Source: Gemmata sp.
Lineage (GTDB): Bacteria > Planctomycetota > Planctomycetia > Gemmatales > Gemmataceae
Assembly: GCA_025055115.1 (NCBI GenBank)
Contig: JANWYJ010000038.1
Coordinates: 1 to 64,000, forward strand
Reading direction: 5' to 3'
DNA length: 64,000 bases
Every line of letters begins with the position of its first letter. Within the stretch, counting starts at the first letter, position 1. The notes beneath the pieces are model-generated. The model did no database searches. It saw nothing but the letters and a program-made list of their open reading frames with translations, and had not been told where the DNA came from. The position numbers and the translations under genes are program-made. Shown here in pieces: positions 36,453 to 45,893 of this stretch.

Positions 36453-38255
36453 ATGGCTCTCACCGCACAGCAGATCGCCGAACAACGCAAAGATGTTGAA
36501 GAACTCATCGCCGGTCCGGATGTTGGCTTCGCCAAAGCGTTGTTCTTCGGCAAATTCAAGGGGGAACTGCTCTTTCCCTACCCCATCCTACCGCCCGATA
36601 AGCAAGCGGCGGCCGATGAGATCGCGGCCAAGGTCAAAGCCTTCGCTGAAGCTCACATCGATCATATGAAGATCGACCGCGAAGCCCGTATTCCCGATGA
36701 GGTCATCCGCGGATTGGCCGACATTGGGATGTACAAGCTGACCATCCCCACCGAATACGGCGGCCTTGGCTTTGGTCAGCAGCAATACTTGAAGTGCATG
36801 GAGATTCTCGGTGGGCACTGTGCCAGTACCGCGGTGTTTGTCAATGCTCACCATAGTATCGGTGTGCGGGCGTTGTGTTTGTTCGGAACGAAAGAACAAC
36901 AGGCGAAGTGGTTGCCCGGCCTCTACGATGGAACCAAGCTGTGCGCCTTTGCCTTGACCGAGCCGGAAGCCGGTTCGGATGCCGCCAGTGTCCGCACGAC
37001 GGCCACCCCCACCGACGATGGCTCCGCCTTCATTCTCAACGGCATCAAGCACTACATCACCAACGGTGGTATTGCCCATGTGTTGACGGTGATGGCGCGC
37101 ACGCCCGATCCGAGTACGCCCAAGGGGAAAGTGACGGCCTTTCTGGTCACCCCCGATATGCCGGGCTTTGAAGTGCTGGAAGCGCGGGCCGAAAAATGCG
37201 GCATTCGCGGCACGGCCACGGGCAAGATTCGCTTCACCAACATGCGCGTGCCCAAGGAGAACATCCTCGGCCAGATGGGCCGTGGATTGCAAGCGGCCCT
37301 CACGGTACTCAACTATGGCCGCGTGACCTTCGGGGCCACCTGCACCGGGCATGCCAAAGCCTGCATCAAGGCCATGACCGAACACGCCAAGAAGCGAATT
37401 CAGTTCCAACAGCCGCTCAGCGAATTTCAACTGGTCCAGAAAAAGATCGCCTTTGCCGCGGCCCACTGCTTTGCCATGGAAGCCGCCACCACCGAATGTG
37501 CGGCCTTCATCGACCGCGGCGCGCCCGACTACATGCTCGAAACGGCCATTCTCAAAGTCTTCGCTACGGAACATTTGTGGACGATCGTCAACGATACGCT
37601 GCAAGTATGGGGCGGCAAAGGGTACTTCAGCGACCAGCCGATCGAACGGTGGATGCGCGATGCCCGCATCAACATGATCGGTGAAGGGGCCAACGACGTC
37701 CTGAAGGCGTTCATTGCGGTGGTGGGTTGTCGCGGGCCAGGGATGTACCTCAAAGGCCTGCGCGATCAAGCCCTGAGCGGAGGCGTGATGGGCTTTCTGC
37801 GCAGTATCCCCGCAGCACTGGGAGTAGGCACCAAGCTCGTAGCCCCCTGGTTGACAACCAGCGCCCCCAGCATTCCAGTGCGCGCCAGCGAATTGAGCCA
37901 GGCCGCCTATACCCTCGCCCGCTTGGTTCGCGAATTCGGCCTGAAGCTGCCGCATGTGTTTCTGGCCGCGAAAACCGAAGAGAACTTCGCCCAAGCCCAA
38001 CTCGTGCACGAACGGATCGCCGATATCGCCATCGATCTGTACGTCAGTGCCTGTGTGTTAGCGCGGCTCGATCACATTCTCAGCAGCAAAACCGGCAACG
38101 GGAAACCGGCCAACGATCCCTACGCTGATCCAGCAGCCGGCCAGTACTTCCTCCAAATCGCTTTCCGCCGCATCCGCCAGAACTTCGCCGCTCTCGACGA
38201 CAACGACGATGCCGGCCTGTTAGAATGTGCCCGGACCACCATCGCGAAATTCTAG
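36453..38255 (+). CDS. Acyl-CoA dehydrogenase family protein with C-terminal extension
   Basis: FAD enzyme of 600 residues that oxidises acyl-CoA at the alpha-beta bond. GAGGGG at 36441-36446 places ATG 36453. Motifs are CAFALTEPEAGSDAASV (flavin site), FNGIKHYITNGGIAHV-type sequence, GRVTFGATCTGHA, and the catalytic base Glu in GEGANDVLKAF near residue 410. The extra 150-190 residues at the C-terminus resemble the extension of very-long-chain enzymes. Chain-length preference cannot be read from the sequence. No electron-transfer flavoprotein gene is adjacent. Confidence 0.92.
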   Translation: MALTAQQIAEQRKDVEELIAGPDVGFAKALFFGKFKGELLFPYPILPPDKQAAADEIAAKVKAFAEAHIDHMKIDREARIPDEVIRGLADIGMYKLTIPTEYGGLGFGQQQYLKCMEILGGHCASTAVFVNAHHSIGVRALCLFGTKEQQAKWLPGLYDGTKLCAFALTEPEAGSDAASVRTTATPTDDGSAFILNGIKHYITNGGIAHVLTVMARTPDPSTPKGKVTAFLVTPDMPGFEVLEARAEKCGIRGTATGKIRFTNMRVPKENILGQMGRGLQAALTVLNYGRVTFGATCTGHAKACIKAMTEHAKKRIQFQQPLSEFQLVQKKIAFAAAHCFAMEAATTECAAFIDRGAPDYMLETAILKVFATEHLWTIVNDTLQVWGGKGYFSDQPIERWMRDARINMIGEGANDVLKAFIAVVGCRGPGMYLKGLRDQALSGGVMGFLRSIPAALGVGTKLVAPWLTTSAPSIPVRASELSQAAYTLARLVREFGLKLPHVFLAAKTEENFAQAQLVHERIADIAIDLYVSACVLARLDHILSSKTGNGKPANDPYADPAAGQYFLQIAFRRIRQNFAALDDNDDAGLLECARTTIAKF

Positions 38256-38318
38256 TGGTGGCCCCCGGGGCATTGCCCTGGCCTGTGCGGTGAAAAAGAC
38301 CATGGCGCGAGCTGGGGT

Positions 38319-39050
38319 ATGACTGAATCGCAATGGTATGAAACGACCGATCTCTGGGAAATCTACCATCGCGCGCTGGCGTTCCGGGTGCGGAAAACCG
38401 ATCCGTATCCCCAAATCACGCGGCGTGTCGCGGTCCTGATCGGCTTGGCGTGTTTGCGTGCCACCCCGCAGGTGCAACGGCAGACGTTTGTCCTCCAGGC
38501 GATGGAGGTCGCCGAAGCGGCGGTTGAAAACAATCAGTGGCAACTGTTGGACGACTTTGGACCCCAAGCACAGCAGAATTGTTACGACGCGGTCGCACAC
38601 TCTGGCATCGACACCGCCCCCCATTTCTGGGCGCTGGCGGCCTTCAGGTTAGTCGATCGCGGAATTGAACTGTATGGTTGGCATGTGCCATATTTTGTGC
38701 TCAAAGCGATCCGGCGGGCGGCCAACATCGAGCGAATGGCGCAGCTATTCGCCCACCTGCTCCGCGATCTGCTTGGCAATCCCTTCCGCGGTGGACGCGG
38801 CGAACAGTTCGAGAAACGCCGGCGCAAGCGCTGTCAGACAACCTTTTTCCCCCCCTGGCGTACCTCCGACGTGATGTTACTGGCGCAGGGGATTTACGCC
38901 GAGCGGGCCTTCCAGCGAATGCCAATCTTGGCCGATGCCCTCCAAGAAGCCGGTTGCGACGACGACGCAATCCTTTCCCACCTGCGTGATTCTTCATTGC
39001 TCCATGACCGCGGCTGTTGGGTGATCGATCTGGTGCTGAACCGATCGTAG
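38319..39050 (+). CDS. Gemmataceae-type repeat protein of unknown function
   Basis: 243 residues. The N-terminus MTESQWYETTDLWE and a His/Arg/Cys-containing helical middle part lead to LLGNPFRGGR and TSDVMLLAQGIYAERAFQRM. The end, ILADALQEAGCDDDAILSHL and RGCWVIDLVL, is a module I know from large families in Gemmata and relatives. Its function is unknown. The last 43 bp of the gene, stop included, are duplicated right behind it (39008-39050 and 39051-39093). Confidence 0.8.
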   Translation: MTESQWYETTDLWEIYHRALAFRVRKTDPYPQITRRVAVLIGLACLRATPQVQRQTFVLQAMEVAEAAVENNQWQLLDDFGPQAQQNCYDAVAHSGIDTAPHFWALAAFRLVDRGIELYGWHVPYFVLKAIRRAANIERMAQLFAHLLRDLLGNPFRGGRGEQFEKRRRKRCQTTFFPPWRTSDVMLLAQGIYAERAFQRMPILADALQEAGCDDDAILSHLRDSSLLHDRGCWVIDLVLNRS

Positions 39051-39093
39051 CCGCGGCTGTTGGGTGATCGATCTGGTGCTGAACCGATCGTAG
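39008..39093 (+). repeat. 43-bp tandem duplication at the gene end
   Basis: Two identical 43-bp units abut: the first encodes the C-terminus and stop of the preceding gene, the second is non-coding. It indicates a recent local duplication. Confidence 0.95.
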
Positions 39094-39267
39094 CCCCGGC
39101 TGTGGAGCTTTTCGTGCCCAGTGCGGACGAGTGACCGATGGCGGCATCCTCGCTTGTCCTGAAGTGGAGGGGTTTGTTCTCGCGGTTGCCCGTGGCGCCA
39201 ACTTGGCGTAGCTTACAGGTATCTTCGAACGTTGTCGTCTTCCGCCAGATTTCGGAGCTGCCTGGTT

Positions 39268-42200
39268 ATGCCGCGTTTTGCCGTCGCTGCCATGTTGGTC
39301 TTTTCCATCGTTTGCGCTGTGGCTCTCATTTATGTCATTTCCTCAACTCCCGATGGTAGCCCGGCGGCCAATGCCCAGCAGGAGGAAGACGAGGCATCGA
39401 CCATGCCCACTCCGGAGGAAGCGCTGAGCTTGGTGAAGCTTACCGATCCGCGGATGCGAGTGGAGCTGTGGGCCGCCGAGCCGCTGTTGGCCAATCCTGT
39501 CAGCTTTTGCTTCGATGAAAAGGGACGGGTGTACATCGCCGAAACCACCCGTTTCGGCAACGGTGTGCCAGACACCCGGCACCACATGCAATGGCTGGAA
39601 GAGGACCTCGCCAACCGCAGCATCGACGATCTGTTGGCGATGTACAAAAAGCACCGATACACCGGTTTTGAAAAATTCGACGACCAAATCCGCCTGGTGT
39701 GGGATAGCAACGGTGATGGCAAGGCGGATAAGAGCGTCGTTTTCGCCAAGGGTTTCAATCGGCCGCAGGATGGCCTGGCTGCCGGTGTGCTGGCTCGCCA
39801 AGGTCGCGTCTATTTCACCTGTATTCCCGATCTGTACGAATTGCAGGACACCACCGGCGACAACCACGCCGATGTGAGAAAGTCGCTGGCGAGCGGTTTT
39901 GGTCCCACCGTGCAATATCTCGGTCACGACCTGCACGGGTTGCGTTTTGGCTTCGATGGCAAGTTGTACTTCACTATGGGCGACCGCGGCTTTGTGGTCA
40001 CCACCAAAGAAGGCCAGAAGCTGGAATATCCCAACACCGGGGCGGTGCTGCGCTGCGATCCCGATGGCCGCCATTTGGAGGTGGTTCACAGCGGTTTGCG
40101 CAATCCGCAAGAAATCGCCTTCGACGACTACGGCAATCTTTTCACCTTTGACAACGATTCTGATAGCGGCGACCGGGCGCGGTGGGTCTACGTCGTCGAA
40201 GGCGGGGAAAGCGGCTGGCACGGCGGTTTTCAATACGGTACCGACTACCACACACCCGAGGTCCGGCAGGGCAACCGCGGTGCGTGGAATGTGGAACGGA
40301 TGTGGGAGCCACACCGGCCGGAGCAACCAGCGTTCATCGTGCCACCGCTGGCCAACTTCGGCAATGGCCCCGCGGGGATCACTTACTATCCCGGCATCGG
40401 CTTGAGCGACAAGTATAAGAACCACTTTTTCTGCTGCGATTTCACGTCGAGTAACGTCAGCAGCAAAATCTGGATGTTGACGGTGACGCCCCAGGGGGCC
40501 AGTTTCACGGTCAACAAACCGGAAGTGTTCATCAGCGGCTTGGTGCCCAGCGATTGTGAGTTTGGCCCCGATGGGGCTTTTTATTGGAGCGATTGGACCG
40601 GCGGTTGGGCACCACCCAACAAGGGGCGGATTTTCCGCGTTACCGATCCGGAGGGGATGAAAAACCCTCTTGTGGCCCAAGCGCGGCAATTGCTGGCCGA
40701 AGGTTTCGCCACCAAGACGGCCGAGGAGCTGGAAAAACTCCTGGAATTCCCTCATCAGCAAATCCGCCGGGAAGCGCAATTCGAACTGGCCTCACCACAA
40801 CGCCGGGCCGATGGGTCGTTCCGCCGCGTGTTGCGGGAATCGAAGAACTCTCTGGCCCGGCTGCATGCGGTGTGGGGGTTGGGGATGTTGGCTCGCCGCA
40901 AACGGGACGCGGCGGGAGCGTTGCTGGAGGTGGCGCAGAACCCCCGCGAGGATGTCGAAGTGCGCCGGGTGGCCGTCGAACAACTCGGCCAGGTGATCCG
41001 CTACGGCCGCAAAGACGACGCGATGGACCCCAGCGCCCAGGAAGTCCAGGAGGCTTTGCGGCCTTTGTTCAACGATCCGAATGATCGCATCAAAGCTGCG
41101 GCGGCTGTGGCTTTCGGCAAGATCGGGCAGCCGCCGTCGCCTGTCCGTGCAGCCGGTGAACGGACCTACTTCACCCCCTACTTCGACTTGCTCAAAGCCA
41201 ACGACGACAAAGACCCGTATCTTCGCCATGCTGCGGTCATGGGGTTATACTATGTCGTCCGCCAGCCCGCGGATGTGCTGCGGGTATGGAAGGAAGCGGC
41301 GGCGCAGGAGCCGGCGCGGTACGATGTTCCGGCCGTGCGGCTGGGTGTGTTGCTGACCTTGCGGAAGCACAAAAGCCCCTTGTGTGCGGAATTCTTGCGC
41401 GATCGCGAACAGCGCATCGTTGCCGAGGCGGCCCGAGCGATTTACGATCTGCGGCTGGGTACGGAGGCCATGGAGGCTCTGGCCCAACTGGCCGACCAAC
41501 CACAACAACCCGACGCGATCCGCTACCGGGCATTAGCCGCTAACTATCACTTAGGTACCCCCGCAGCGGCACGACGGGTCGCCAGCTTCGCGACACGGAC
41601 AAACGAAGCCGATTACGTGCGAGCTTTCGCGTTAAAGCTGCTGGGGCAATGGCCGCAACCGCCGCGCCGCGATCCGATCACCGGCCTGACCCTCGATCTG
41701 GCCCCCCGCGATCGGCAAGTGCCCGTGGCCGCCCTGACCCAGGCCGGCGTGGCCATCTTCTCAGGCTCTGAGGGAGTGCGCAAACAAGCCGCGCAAACCG
41801 TGGCCAAACTCAACATCCAGGAATTCGCAGCCACGATGGGGCAATTGGTACAAGATGCGCAAAACCCAGTGGCTGTACGCATCGAGGCGCTTTACGCCGC
41901 CGAAGCTCTTCAAAGTGATCGGTTGAAGCAACTGGCCGAAGCAGCCCTGAAATCGTCGGAACCGCCACTGCGGGCCGCCGCTCGGGCAGTACTGGCCCGG
42001 CTCGATCTCGACGCGGTTCTCCCCCAACTGCGGACCTTGTTGAAAGATGACACGGTGCCGCTGGTCGAACGCCAGGCCGGCTTCGAGATACTGGCACGCG
42101 CGCGCGCGTCGGCGGAAGCCGATAAACTTTTGGCCGAATGGCTCGACGCAGCCAACGCCGGACAAGTGCCGGCGGCACTTGTCCTCGACGTTCTCGAAGC

Positions 42201-42783
42201 GGCCGAAAAACGCTTGCAATCCCCCCAACTCAAGCTCTTCTCGCCCATCAAACAGAAGCTCCAAGCCTTCCGCAACGCGCAAACACAGCGTGCCAACGCC
42301 CCCGGCGGTGACCCACTGGCCCTCTACAGCGAAACCCTCGAAGGGGGGGATACCCAACGCGGTCGCACCATTTTCCTCAATAACACCGCGGTCTATTGCC
42401 AACGCTGCCATCAACTCGATGGCCAGGGTGGCCAGGTCGGCCCGCCCCTCAACGGCATCGCCGCCGACCCGCAGAAAGATCGCCGCTACCTGCTCGAATC
42501 GATTGTGCTGCCCAGCGCCAAAATCGCACGCGGCTACGATACCGTGATTCTGCTTCTGGCCGACGAAAGCACCGTTTCCGGGATCATCCAAAGTGAGGAT
42601 GCCCAACGGATCAAACTCATCACCCCAGAGAATAAGGAGGTGGTCGTTGCGGTAAGCGATGTCGTTCGTCGCCGCACCGGCCCCAGTGCCATGCCGGAAG
42701 ATTTGCATAAGAAACTCAGCCGCCGGGAACTGCGCGACCTGGTGGAATTCCTCGCCAGTTTGAAAGAACCTCTCACGAAGTGA
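39268..42783 (+). CDS. PVC-type propeller/HEAT/cytochrome c protein
   Basis: A 1171-residue exported protein. The start at 39268 (MPRFAVAAMLVFSIVCAVAL) gives a signal peptide or anchor and has GGAG upstream. Residues about 60-440 are a sorbosone-dehydrogenase-like propeller (GRVYIAETTRFGNG, LHGLRFGFDGKLYF, SGLRNPQEIAFDDYGN, DWTGGW). About 460-990 contain HEAT repeats. The end is a cytochrome c domain with the haem motif Cys1044-x2-Cys1047-His (CQRCHQ) and GPPLNGIA. The family is characteristic of Planctomycetes and Verrucomicrobia and probably oxidises sugars in the periplasm. It overlaps the convergent phosphoesterase gene by 11 bases. Confidence 0.93.
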   Translation: MPRFAVAAMLVFSIVCAVALIYVISSTPDGSPAANAQQEEDEASTMPTPEEALSLVKLTDPRMRVELWAAEPLLANPVSFCFDEKGRVYIAETTRFGNGVPDTRHHMQWLEEDLANRSIDDLLAMYKKHRYTGFEKFDDQIRLVWDSNGDGKADKSVVFAKGFNRPQDGLAAGVLARQGRVYFTCIPDLYELQDTTGDNHADVRKSLASGFGPTVQYLGHDLHGLRFGFDGKLYFTMGDRGFVVTTKEGQKLEYPNTGAVLRCDPDGRHLEVVHSGLRNPQEIAFDDYGNLFTFDNDSDSGDRARWVYVVEGGESGWHGGFQYGTDYHTPEVRQGNRGAWNVERMWEPHRPEQPAFIVPPLANFGNGPAGITYYPGIGLSDKYKNHFFCCDFTSSNVSSKIWMLTVTPQGASFTVNKPEVFISGLVPSDCEFGPDGAFYWSDWTGGWAPPNKGRIFRVTDPEGMKNPLVAQARQLLAEGFATKTAEELEKLLEFPHQQIRREAQFELASPQRRADGSFRRVLRESKNSLARLHAVWGLGMLARRKRDAAGALLEVAQNPREDVEVRRVAVEQLGQVIRYGRKDDAMDPSAQEVQEALRPLFNDPNDRIKAAAAVAFGKIGQPPSPVRAAGERTYFTPYFDLLKANDDKDPYLRHAAVMGLYYVVRQPADVLRVWKEAAAQEPARYDVPAVRLGVLLTLRKHKSPLCAEFLRDREQRIVAEAARAIYDLRLGTEAMEALAQLADQPQQPDAIRYRALAANYHLGTPAAARRVASFATRTNEADYVRAFALKLLGQWPQPPRRDPITGLTLDLAPRDRQVPVAALTQAGVAIFSGSEGVRKQAAQTVAKLNIQEFAATMGQLVQDAQNPVAVRIEALYAAEALQSDRLKQLAEAALKSSEPPLRAAARAVLARLDLDAVLPQLRTLLKDDTVPLVERQAGFEILARARASAEADKLLAEWLDAANAGQVPAALVLDVLEAAEKRLQSPQLKLFSPIKQKLQAFRNAQTQRANAPGGDPLALYSETLEGGDTQRGRTIFLNNTAVYCQRCHQLDGQGGQVGPPLNGIAADPQKDRRYLLESIVLPSAKIARGYDTVILLLADESTVSGIIQSEDAQRIKLITPENKEVVVAVSDVVRRRTGPSAMPEDLHKKLSRRELRDLVEFLASLKEPLTK

Positions 42784-43624
42784 CCGTCGGCAGAGCGGTT
42801 GGGCTGTCGAGGGTCAAGAGTGTCAGTTCAGGACGGCTGCCGTAGCGGACCGGCACACCCGAACAACCCAGTCCGCGCGTCACATACACCGGGGCGACCG
42901 GTCCTTGCACCCACCCGTGCTGATATTTCCGCCCATAGCGGCTCGGCACGAACGGGGCCTGCCCCGTGGGGAAAACAACCTGCCCCCCGTGCGTATGCCC
43001 GCTGAGAACCAACCCCACCCGTTCATCGCGGAGGGTTTCCGCCACGTCGGGATTGTGGCTGATCACGATGCAGGCGTCGTGCGCGGTGGCATCGCCAACG
43101 GCCGCAGCCACATCAACTCGCCCCATCCACAGATCATCCACACCGGCCAGCCGCAACCGGTAGCCGCCCCGCGTCAGCCACACGCCGCGATTGGTCAACT
43201 CGGTGATCTTCGCCGCAGCCAGACCGGCTCGGGTTTCCTCCAGACCGTGCCAATAGTCATGGTTTCCCAACACCCCGTAAACCCCCAGGGGCGCCGCTAG
43301 CTCGGCCAACACGCGGAAACAGGGCCGAATGTACCGTGCATCTTTGAGCGAGTAATCGCCACCCAAAACGATCAGATCGGGTTGAACGGCGAGCGTCGTG
43401 CGGACCACGGCACGCAGATAATCCAGCGTGGTGAACGGCCCATGATGCAAATCTGCCAGAAAGGCGATTTTCAGACCGTGGAACGCAAGCGGTAACTGAC
43501 GCAGTGATCGACGGATGCGGACCACTTGTAACCAGTTGGCTTCAAACAACCCGTACGAAGCGGTGATAGCCGACAGTGGAACAACTGCTGCGGCCGCCGT
43601 TTGCAAAAAGATACGACGATCCAT
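42773..43624 (-). CDS. Exported metallophosphoesterase
   Basis: Calcineurin-like phosphoesterase of 283 residues. MDRRIFLQTAAAAVVPL resembles a twin-arginine signal. Metal motifs are IAFLADLHHGP, LGGDYSLKD, GVLGNHDYW, ISHNPD and SGHTHGGQVVFP. It is similar to the YkuE/YaeI-type enzymes thought to act on cell-envelope substrates. GCSGVPVRYGSRPEL is a typical C-terminal loop of this group. It is convergent with, and overlaps, the PVC cytochrome gene. Confidence 0.9.
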   Translation of the reverse strand: MDRRIFLQTAAAAVVPLSAITASYGLFEANWLQVVRIRRSLRQLPLAFHGLKIAFLADLHHGPFTTLDYLRAVVRTTLAVQPDLIVLGGDYSLKDARYIRPCFRVLAELAAPLGVYGVLGNHDYWHGLEETRAGLAAAKITELTNRGVWLTRGGYRLRLAGVDDLWMGRVDVAAAVGDATAHDACIVISHNPDVAETLRDERVGLVLSGHTHGGQVVFPTGQAPFVPSRYGRKYQHGWVQGPVAPVYVTRGLGCSGVPVRYGSRPELTLLTLDSPTALPTVTS

Positions 43625-43838
43625 CCGATGGCCCTGAGCGAGTGAACCTGTCGGAAGGATACGGCGTGCCCAAACACAAAGTCTAGAGCAAGATCGGGCT
43701 GTTGCCAGAAATCGGTAGGGATTTTTTCGCTGGTTGGCCGCGCGGTTAGCACCCTGTTGCCAAAAGTTAACAACAATCTCGACGGAGCCGGATCACTGGC
43801 GATGTCCACGGTGTGGATCCCGGCGAGGCGACGATCAG

Positions 43839-43913
43839 TCGGGGCGGCGGGATTTGAACCCACGACCTCCTGCTCCCAAGGCAGGCGCGCTAACCAGGCT
43901 GCGCTACGCCCCG
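43839..43913 (-). tRNA. tRNA-Pro (anticodon TGG)
   Basis: On the reverse strand, acceptor arms CGGGGCG and CGCCCCG pair fully, the D arm contains AGCCTGGTTAGC, the anticodon stem-loop is CCTGC-CTTGGGA-GCAGG, and the T arm has GGTTCAAATCC. The discriminator is A. CCA is not encoded. The C at position 1 is usual for bacterial tRNA-Pro. Confidence 0.97.
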
Positions 43914-44309
43914 AATCACTCCTGTTCGTCGATTCTTGTCTGATGGCTCAACACAGCTAGCCGCTGGCTACCACCAGTAGCCGCTGGCTACCACCAGGGG
44001 AAGTTCGCCCACACCCGTGGTCGGTATCTTCCCCCGGAAGAAATTCCGGCATACCGGTGACAGACTTCTTCCACAAGGGGAAGTGGCCACGTCGGCGGAA
44101 GTGGCCACGTCGGCGGAATCTCCATCGGAAGCTATGTTACGAACTTGGACAGTGCCGCGGTAGAGCGAGTTCGCTCCCCGAGGGCCAAAATTCACACGGT
44201 GATGTTCGCAGGACTCCTGGACGGGGTCTTCTCGTATCACTTGCACAGTCGGGCTATCCAGCCACGACACGCGGCGATGTCGCAGGAGTCTTGGTCGGAT
44301 TTTCTCGTA
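43914..44309. repeat. Gap with short tandem repeats
   Basis: No gene was recognised in 396 bases. A 20-bp tandem pair is at 43958-43977/43978-43997, and an 18-bp period pair starts at 44081 and 44099. Confidence 0.8.
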
Positions 44310-44828
44310 TCACTCGACGATGTCGAACGAGTCGATGAACTGCTTGGCCTCGGTGCTACTGGCGACGAAATCTTTCGAGCCGAAAACGAAGACCTGGTAC
44401 AACCGGTTGCCCACCAAGACCAGTTTGCCGTGCATGGCCCAGTCGCGCGGTTCGTCTTTCTCGGCTTTGATCAGCCGGGCCGGGTATTTCTTTGCCCCGT
44501 GTTCGGTCGGCGTGGCTTCCGTCACTTTGGCACGGAAGTTGTCCTTCAGACCGGTGATGCCGCTATCGAGAATCTGGTCGGCGGTGGCGGCTTTCACTTT
44601 GTCTGTGGGGAGGTCGGAGTAGACGACCATGAAGCCGGCTTTGCCTTGGTCGTAGTCGGCGAACGTCATGTGTACGGTCAGTCCACCGGCTGTCCGCGTT
44701 TCGGCTTTGGCTTCGCTGGGAAATTTGGCCGTGAACTTCCCGGCTTTCATCAGCTCCGCGGGGGTGGTGGGTTGGGCATTGAGGACGCCGCAACTGCCAA
44801 GCAGAAGGATCACGACGATAGTTCGCAT
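44310..44828 (-). CDS. Secreted protein, third of three tandem paralogues
   Basis: 172 residues starting with MRTIVVILLLGSCGVLNAQ, a signal peptide. The mature part shares the pattern of the next two genes: a KFPSEAKAETR-type strand, MTFADYDQGKAGFMVVYSDLP, a KVKAATADQILDSG helix, KYPARLIKAEKDEP, then GNRLYQVFVFGSKDFVASS and FIDSFDIVE. The fold is not recognised; the family is probably periplasmic. It lies 20 bases after the middle copy and is the last gene of the unit. Confidence 0.8.
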   Translation of the reverse strand: MRTIVVILLLGSCGVLNAQPTTPAELMKAGKFTAKFPSEAKAETRTAGGLTVHMTFADYDQGKAGFMVVYSDLPTDKVKAATADQILDSGITGLKDNFRAKVTEATPTEHGAKKYPARLIKAEKDEPRDWAMHGKLVLVGNRLYQVFVFGSKDFVASSTEAKQFIDSFDIVE

Positions 44829-44848
44829 CAGTGGCTCCCTGGTCGGTT

Positions 44849-45364
44849 TCAGTTCGAGGTCAGTTCGAAGGTTTTGAAGAAGGCGGTGGCATCGCGGCCT
44901 TTGATGAAGTCCGCGCTACCCATCGCTGTGATTTGGTACAAGCGTTGGCCGCGGAGAATCAACTGGCATTTGATTCGCTGGCGGCCTTTCTCCACGACAA
45001 ATTCGCGGCCGGGGTACTTTTCCGGGCCGATGGTCAATTCCTTCTCGCCGGGGGCCATTTTCCCCTCGGCGGTTTTGACGCTATCGCGAATTTCATCGAA
45101 TAGCGCCGCGACTTTGGCTGGTTGGACAGCTTCGGCGGGGTAATCGGTATAACTAACCATCAGGATGTTGCCTTCGGAGGTCGCGTAGGTAGCGATCACC
45201 ACATGCAGATCACCCAAGGCCGTTTTGACCGTTTGCTCGCTGATTTTCGGCGGCCTGGGGAAACGCACCCGGTATTGCCCCTCGGCGGAAGTGTACGACG
45301 CCTGCTGCCCCAACGCCACAGGGCCGAAGAGCATAAGCCAACTGGCCATCAGTGCAGCTCGCAT
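44849..45364 (-). CDS. Secreted protein, second of three tandem paralogues
   Basis: 171 residues. Signal peptide MRAALMASWLMLFGPVALGQ is followed by YRVRFPRPPKISEQTV, ATSEGNILMVSYTDYPAEAV, DEIRDSVKTAEGK, KYPGREFVVEKGRQRIKCQL, GQRLYQITAMG and FFKTFELT. It aligns along its length with the flanking paralogues (shared YPGREF, RLYQ, SFEL-like ends). Ten bases separate it from the first copy. Function unknown. Confidence 0.82.
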   Translation of the reverse strand: MRAALMASWLMLFGPVALGQQASYTSAEGQYRVRFPRPPKISEQTVKTALGDLHVVIATYATSEGNILMVSYTDYPAEAVQPAKVAALFDEIRDSVKTAEGKMAPGEKELTIGPEKYPGREFVVEKGRQRIKCQLILRGQRLYQITAMGSADFIKGRDATAFFKTFELTSN

Positions 45365-45374
45365 GGTTGCCTCA

Positions 45375-45893
45375 CTACTTCGTCAGTTCGAAGGAATTGA
45401 TGAATTTGTCCGCCGCAGACGACGTCACGACCTCTTTTGTCCCCTGAACCATCACCTGGTATAAGCGCCGGCCCACAATGACGACACGATTGCGCAGATA
45501 ACCCTGGGGTGTTTCAATCAATAGGTCACGCCCAGGAAATTTCTCCGAACCTAGCGACAAGGTGATGTCTTTCTCCTCGATCACCTGGCCACGCTCGCCT
45601 TTGTTGCCGTCGCGGACCTTATCCAATCGCGGACCCGCGGGCTTCTTCGCCACTTCTTCCGACGCATCCACATAGCTGACCAAAAAAACCGTATCGCCCT
45701 TCAATTCCACGCTATCCAAATACAATCGAAGCGTCTCTTTTCCCGCAGAAATTTCTCGGACCTCGCTTTTGACCGCCCCCGGAAACAGCACTTTATATTT
45801 CCCCGCCGCCGAGGCAAACCACTGAAACTCCTGGCCGCTAGCGATCCCTGCCGCGACAACGACACCAACCACCACACCCCATAACTGGCGCAT
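45375..45893 (-). CDS. Secreted protein, first of three tandem paralogues
   Basis: 172 residues starting at 45893 with MRQLWGVVVGVVVAAGIASG, a signal peptide; the open frame continues upstream through a repeat region and is not believed. The mature part has YKVLFPGAVKSEVREI, FLVSYVDASEEVAKKP, DKVRDGNKGERGQV, KFPGRDLLIETPQGY, GRRLYQVMVQG and FINSFELTK. It probably starts the three-gene transcription unit. Function unknown. Confidence 0.82.
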   Translation of the reverse strand: MRQLWGVVVGVVVAAGIASGQEFQWFASAAGKYKVLFPGAVKSEVREISAGKETLRLYLDSVELKGDTVFLVSYVDASEEVAKKPAGPRLDKVRDGNKGERGQVIEEKDITLSLGSEKFPGRDLLIETPQGYLRNRVVIVGRRLYQVMVQGTKEVVTSSAADKFINSFELTK

